A stretch of 8,880 nucleotides of DNA from assembly GCA_031256615.1 (NCBI GenBank), contig JAIRQG010000054.1, forward strand, positions 1-8,880, written 5' to 3'. The position numbers and the translations under genes are program-made. The notes under the pieces are model-generated. The model worked only from the letters and a program-made list of their open reading frames with translations. It had not been told where the DNA came from and did not search any database. The stretch comes from Candidatus Methanoplasma sp. Lineage in GTDB: Archaea; Thermoplasmatota; Thermoplasmata; Methanomassiliicoccales; Methanomethylophilaceae. Each line of letters begins with the position of its first letter. Position 1 is the stretch's first letter. Shown one piece after another: positions 6,004 through 8,880 of this stretch.

Positions 6004-6060
6004 TTGATATAACTGTAGTTTTCATCCTCAAATATGAAAATCAAGATCGGCGGGATATGA
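6004..6060 (+). promoter_or_regulatory. TATA-like box and 8-codon leader ORF before the OB-fold protein
   Basis: TTGATATAAC (6004-6013) lies about 26 bases before an ATG at 6034, which opens an 8-codon frame, MKIKIGGI. Its TGA (6058-6060) overlaps the ATG of the next gene as ATGA. A leaderless transcript starting at 6034 would translate this peptide first and could re-initiate on the downstream gene, which lacks a strong ribosome site of its own. Confidence 0.35.
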
Positions 6061-6359
6061 AGATATTCGATCATTATTCCCTGCTGTGTTTCTCAATAGC
6101 ATTCATAATACTGCTGACAGTGTTCATCAGCGCAGAAGAACCGGAGGATAAAGAGATAATAGGTGTAGTGTATGATATCAGAACGACACAGAACGGCTAT
6201 ACCTTTTCAATAGAAGATACAAACGGCGAAACAATAAGATGTTTTTTCAGGAATGAATTATCAGAGTATGGAATATATTCTATCGAAGGAACATTCTCGG
6301 AGGACAGAAGCATGCTCTTTGTAAATTCTGTGCGTACAGTCGGTCAAAATGAATTTTAA
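6057..6359 (+). CDS. Membrane-anchored or exported small OB-fold-like protein
   Basis: A 100-residue protein I cannot name. Residues about 8-25 (SLLCFSIAFIILLTVFIS) are a hydrophobic segment that is either a signal peptide, with possible cleavage after SA near 26, or an N-terminal anchor. The rest, about 33-95, has the alternating strand pattern of a small OB-fold: EIIGVVYDIRTTQNGYTFSIED, then GETIRCFFRNE, YGIYSIEGTFSED and SMLFVNSVRTV. Such folds bind nucleic acid or oligosaccharide, but here the domain would be outside the membrane, so nucleic acid binding should not be assumed. The ATG at 6057 overlaps an upstream mini-ORF stop (ATGA). tiaS follows 30 bases later and may have its own promoter. 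Real coding status is supported by codon use and protein-like sequence; function is unknown. Confidence 0.7.
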   Translation: MKIFDHYSLLCFSIAFIILLTVFISAEEPEDKEIIGVVYDIRTTQNGYTFSIEDTNGETIRCFFRNELSEYGIYSIEGTFSEDRSMLFVNSVRTVGQNEF

Positions 6360-6362
6360 GGA

Positions 6363-6372
6363 CTATATCATA
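6363..6372 (+). promoter_or_regulatory. TATA-like box before tiaS
   Basis: CTATATCATA is centred about 23 bases upstream of the tiaS ATG, and no Shine-Dalgarno sequence is visible before that ATG. Together these suggest a leaderless tiaS transcript, though read-through from the upstream gene is also possible across the 30-base gap. Confidence 0.35.
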
Positions 6373-6389
6373 ATCGGCAGCAGTCAAAC

Positions 6390-7709
6390 ATGTATATCGC
6401 GGTCGATGACACGGATTCGCTCAATGGCAATTGCACAACGTTCCTTGCAACGGAAATAATATCCGAATTATGCAAAGATATGGATATGATAGGATATCCG
6501 CGCCTCATCAGGCTGAACCCGGCAACTCCCTGGAAAACAAGAGGGAATGCATCTCTGGCTATGAGATTCGGAAAGGGGCAGGGAAAGAAGATACACATAG
6601 GCAATATTTCCGGCAGGGATATATTCTGCTTTCAGGACGCCGCCCGATATGAACCGGAAGGGGATATCATAGGAAGGATAATTCCTATAGTCAAAGAACA
6701 CAGCGAACCCGATGCCGATCCGGGATTGGTGGTAAGCAGAAGGAAGCCGGCCCAGTCGATGTATTGGAAAGGCGTCAGGACCATTTTGGACAAAGGCTCG
6801 GCTGAAGATGAGATACGGAGGATCGGCGCGCAGAAATACGAGGCGGGATGCGGGCGCGGCATAATCGGAGCGGTCTGCGGGATGGCATGGAGGCCTATGG
6901 ACAGCACGCTTGAGCTTCTGGCATACAGGCCGAAGGAAAGATGGGGAACCGAACGGACCTTCGATCCGCTTTCAATAAAGGAGATGAATGCGAAGCTGTC
7001 ATCAACATTCAACAGCTGGGAGGAAAGGACCCAAAAGGTCACGATGGTCCCATCCACGCCGTGCCCGATCATGTATGGTCTTCGAGGGGAGGACCGTTCG
7101 GAACTCATTGAAGGCAGAGACATCATCAGAAGCGAGCCGGCAGAGAGATGGATGATATTCCTTACGAACCAAGGCACGGACGATCACATAATAAGCGACC
7201 CTAAAGAGACGGTCCCGAATCAGTCATACTACATCGAAGGAAAAGTGATCAAAAGCAGACATATCGCAGGCGGACATGTCCTTACAGATCTTGATACGAA
7301 GTTCGGGATCATGACGGTCGGGGCATACGAACCGTCAAAGGAGTTCCGTTATCTCTTTGATAATCTGTCGGAGGAGGATGTGATCGGGGTCATGGGAGAG
7401 CTCAGAGAGGAGCCGAGGACCCTCAATGCGGAGAAGGTGCATGTGATAAAGACAGCTGAAAGATATGAGAAGATATCGAACCCCGTCTGCCCGGGCTGCG
7501 GCAGGACAATGGAATCCGTGGGGAAAGGCAAAGGGTACCGCTGCAGGAACTGCCGTACATCCTCCGTACATCCGCACGTTGAAAAGGTGGTAAGGTGGGT
7601 AAGGGAAGGTTGGTATGAACCGCCGGCAGCAGCCAGAAGGCATCTGTCAAAACCGCTTAAAAGAATGGATCTGGAGCAGCCGGTGGAGTTTTTGAACAGG
7701 CATGTCTGA
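6390..7709 (+). CDS. tiaS: tRNA(Ile2) 2-agmatinylcytidine synthetase TiaS
   Basis: TiaS attaches agmatine to C34 of the CAU-anticodon isoleucine tRNA using ATP, producing the agmatidine that lets archaea read AUA codons. The 439-residue protein begins MYIAVDDTDS, the family's N-terminal signature. LNPATPWKTRGNASL (about 43-57) and the GCGRGIIGAVCGMAWRP region (about 153-169) follow in the catalytic domain. An OB-fold segment (about 277-350, SYYIEGKVIKSRHIAGGHVL onward) and a C-terminal zinc ribbon come next. The zinc ligands are Cys367, Cys370, Cys385 and Cys388 in CPGC...CRNC. Length and domain order match the family. The ATG at 6390 keeps the conserved N-terminus intact; no alternative start is plausible. 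All expected motifs are visible, so I am confident of the assignment. Confidence 0.95.
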   Translation: MYIAVDDTDSLNGNCTTFLATEIISELCKDMDMIGYPRLIRLNPATPWKTRGNASLAMRFGKGQGKKIHIGNISGRDIFCFQDAARYEPEGDIIGRIIPIVKEHSEPDADPGLVVSRRKPAQSMYWKGVRTILDKGSAEDEIRRIGAQKYEAGCGRGIIGAVCGMAWRPMDSTLELLAYRPKERWGTERTFDPLSIKEMNAKLSSTFNSWEERTQKVTMVPSTPCPIMYGLRGEDRSELIEGRDIIRSEPAERWMIFLTNQGTDDHIISDPKETVPNQSYYIEGKVIKSRHIAGGHVLTDLDTKFGIMTVGAYEPSKEFRYLFDNLSEEDVIGVMGELREEPRTLNAEKVHVIKTAERYEKISNPVCPGCGRTMESVGKGKGYRCRNCRTSSVHPHVEKVVRWVREGWYEPPAAARRHLSKPLKRMDLEQPVEFLNRHV

Positions 7710-7721
7710 TCATAGCGCAAT

Positions 7722-7750
7722 CCATTCGCCGATGCGTAAAACGGCGATGG
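7722..7750 (+). terminator. GC-rich hairpin after tiaS
   Basis: CCATTCGCCG (7722-7731) pairs with CGGCGATGG (7742-7750), giving a 9-base-pair stem with one bulged T and a loop of about 10 bases. It starts 12 bases after the tiaS stop. There is no T run directly after it, so it may protect the 3' end or aid termination rather than act as a classic terminator. Confidence 0.4.
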
Positions 7751-7773
7751 GGAGCGAAGAAGATAATGAGGCT

Positions 7774-7790
7774 GGAACAGTTTTTGTTCC
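7774..7790 (+). terminator. Hairpin with T-rich loop between tiaS and thiolase
   Basis: GGAACA (7774-7779) pairs perfectly with TGTTCC (7785-7790) around a GTTTT loop. The T run (7781-7785) on the plus strand is the kind of signal that ends archaeal transcription. The position, about 65 bases after tiaS and 78 before the thiolase ATG, suits a terminator for tiaS. An operator palindrome for the thiolase gene is the alternative. Confidence 0.4.
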
Positions 7791-7817
7791 GTCAATAAAC
7801 GTATTTGGACACCGACA

Positions 7818-7829
7818 CTAATAAATACT
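7818..7829 (+). promoter_or_regulatory. TATA-like box upstream of thiolase
   Basis: CTAATAAATACT is centred near 7824 and predicts a start around 7850. That gives a leader of about 20 bases that still includes the GGGAG ribosome site (7859-7863) before the ATG at 7869. Confidence 0.45.
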
Positions 7830-7868
7830 GTGGTTCATACTTATGCCACCATATCAATGGGAGATATT

Positions 7869-8880
7869 ATGGAAGAAGTTGTAATACTCAGTGCAGCAAG
7901 GACTGCGATCGGCAAATACGGTAAGGCGCTCAACGGCATCAAAGCAACGGAGCTCGGTGCGGGAGCGATCGCTGAAGCTGTGAAAAGAGCGAACATAATG
8001 CCGGCCGACATCGAGGAATGCATAATGGGAAATGTTATCTCAACGGGTCTCGGGCAGAACCCAGCGAGGCAGGCCGCGGTCGGAGCCGGTCTTCCTCTTG
8101 AGATAGGATCGTACACACTGAACGACGTCTGCGGTTCGGGACTGAAGGCGGTCATGAATGCAGCAGACGCTATCAAAGCGGGCGAATACAGCATCATCGC
8201 CGTAGGCGGCATGGAGAGCATGAGCAATGCCCCATACCACCTTAACGGTGCCAGATGGGGGCTTACGATGAACGACAAACCCATCACTGACACAATGGTG
8301 CACGACGGCCTTTGGGACATCTTCAACAACCAGCACATGGGTAACACCGGAGAGATAATCGCGGAGAGATTTGGCATCACAAGGCAGGATGCGGACCAGA
8401 TGTCCGTGGACAGCAACGCCAAGGCAGCTGCCGCGCAGGCTGCTGGCAAATTCAAAAAAGAGATAGTTCCTTTTACCGTTAAGTCCAAAAAAGAAGATGT
8501 TGTCTTTGACACCGACGAAGGGGTCAGAGGGGACACCACTCTGGAAGTGCTGTCAAAACTGAAACCGGCATTCAAGAAAGACGGCATCGTGACCGCTGGC
8601 AACTCCTCTCAGCTGAGCGACGGGGGCGCGGCCGTCATCGTAGCATCAAGGTCCTGGGCAGAGGAGCGCGGCCTGAAGCCGATCGCAAGTATCATCGCAT
8701 ACGGAGAGAGGGGAATGGCGCCGGAGCATGTAATGGAAGCGCCAATACCGACCACCGAGCACGTTCTCAGGAGAGCGAAGATGACAATGGACGATATTGA
8801 TCTCTTTGAGCATAATGAGGCCTTTGCGACTGCATCCTGTGCGGTAAGAAAGGCGCTGAACGTTCCGGATGATATATTCA
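7869..8880 (+). CDS. Acetyl-CoA acetyltransferase (thiolase), 3' end beyond window
   Basis: Thiolase of the bacterial-type acetoacetyl-CoA family, which condenses two acetyl-CoA or cleaves acetoacetyl-CoA. The first 337 codons are present. It opens MEEVVILSAARTAIGKYGKA, typical of the family. The acyl-accepting cysteine is Cys88 in TLNDVCGSGLKAV. GGMESMSNAPY (about 114-124) and GIVTAGNSSQLSDGGAAV (about 239-256) are standard core motifs, and Asn316 of HNEAFA contributes to the oxyanion hole. The GHP histidine and second catalytic cysteine would lie past base 8880. The ATG at 7869 has GGGAG five bases upstream; an in-frame ATG at 7857 is less well served. Downstream neighbours are not visible, so I cannot say whether it serves isoprenoid synthesis or beta-oxidation-like metabolism. 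Confidence 0.93.
   Translation, partial: MEEVVILSAARTAIGKYGKALNGIKATELGAGAIAEAVKRANIMPADIEECIMGNVISTGLGQNPARQAAVGAGLPLEIGSYTLNDVCGSGLKAVMNAADAIKAGEYSIIAVGGMESMSNAPYHLNGARWGLTMNDKPITDTMVHDGLWDIFNNQHMGNTGEIIAERFGITRQDADQMSVDSNAKAAAAQAAGKFKKEIVPFTVKSKKEDVVFDTDEGVRGDTTLEVLSKLKPAFKKDGIVTAGNSSQLSDGGAAVIVASRSWAEERGLKPIASIIAYGERGMAPEHVMEAPIPTTEHVLRRAKMTMDDIDLFEHNEAFATASCAVRKALNVPDDIF

Noticed and set aside
6521..6550. CTGGAAAACAAGAGGGA stretch resembling an ORB
   Set aside because: It encodes the conserved TiaS PWKTRGNA motif, the left dyad arm is wrong and the G string is broken.
6632..7177. 181-codon minus-strand open frame within tiaS
   Set aside because: Antisense shadow with low-complexity Ser/Pro-rich translation; tiaS motifs are clear on the other strand.
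7843..7871. ATG at 7843 and ATG at 7857 as thiolase starts
   Set aside because: 7843 is out of frame; 7857 is in frame but the GGGAG ribosome site falls inside it and suits 7869.
7841..8602. 253-codon minus-strand open frame over the thiolase
   Set aside because: Shadow of the thiolase, whose plus-strand frame is open to the window edge and carries all expected active-site motifs.
1..8880. Mobile elements, CRISPR arrays, tRNA or rRNA genes
   Set aside because: No transposase-like protein, terminal repeats, regularly spaced repeats or tRNA-like cloverleaf were seen; the window is housekeeping genes plus an origin.

Overview
The window looks like the chromosome of a euryarchaeon. It carries an A-type (archaeal V-like) ATP synthase operon in the order H-I-K-E, an Orc1/Cdc6 initiator with matching origin recognition boxes, a eukaryote-like (Sec11-type, Ser/His) signal peptidase and the archaea-only tRNA-Ile2 modification enzyme TiaS. 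Starts are mixed: some genes have GGAG/GAGG Shine-Dalgarno sites, while others have a TATA-like box about 23-30 bases upstream and look leaderless. The overall flavour (Thermoplasmata, possibly Methanomassiliicoccales) is a guess from protein character, not a demonstrated placement.

Layout. Bases 1-2932 (minus strand) hold the start of the ATP synthase operon: atpH (TTG start), atpI, atpK and the first 89 codons of atpE, which runs off the left edge. A 92-base gap, probably holding the operon promoter, separates it from a dCMP deaminase-like gene (3025-3480, minus). That gene shares a short divergent promoter region with a plus-strand signal peptidase (3560-4441, GTG start). The peptidase converges, with 5 bases between stops, on the Orc1/Cdc6 gene (4447-5670, minus). 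An AT-rich intergenic region follows (5671-6056) with a 28-codon membrane microprotein and a clear origin recognition box. Next on the plus strand come a membrane-anchored small OB-fold-like protein (6057-6359), tiaS (6390-7709) and, after a 159-base gap with two hairpins, a thiolase (7869 to beyond the right edge).

The most important result is a probable chromosomal replication origin. Two near-identical boxes (23 of 29 positions match) have the archaeal ORB architecture: a TTCCAC(T/A) half-dyad, a GAAAT-A spacer and a long G run. They lie in opposite orientations on either side of cdc6, at 5960-5988 (plus) and 4400-4428 (minus). The second is embedded in the last codons of the signal peptidase gene. 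AT-rich segments of roughly 20-30% GC next to cdc6 are natural unwinding-element candidates. Most genes are transcribed away from this region on both sides (the atp operon and deaminase leftward; the OB protein, tiaS and thiolase rightward), as expected around a bidirectional origin.

The other genes are housekeeping: energy conservation (ATP synthase), pyrimidine deoxynucleotide supply (dCMP deaminase), protein export (signal peptidase), AUA decoding (TiaS) and acetyl-CoA/acetoacetyl-CoA chemistry (thiolase). I saw no mobile element, CRISPR array, tRNA or rRNA in the window.
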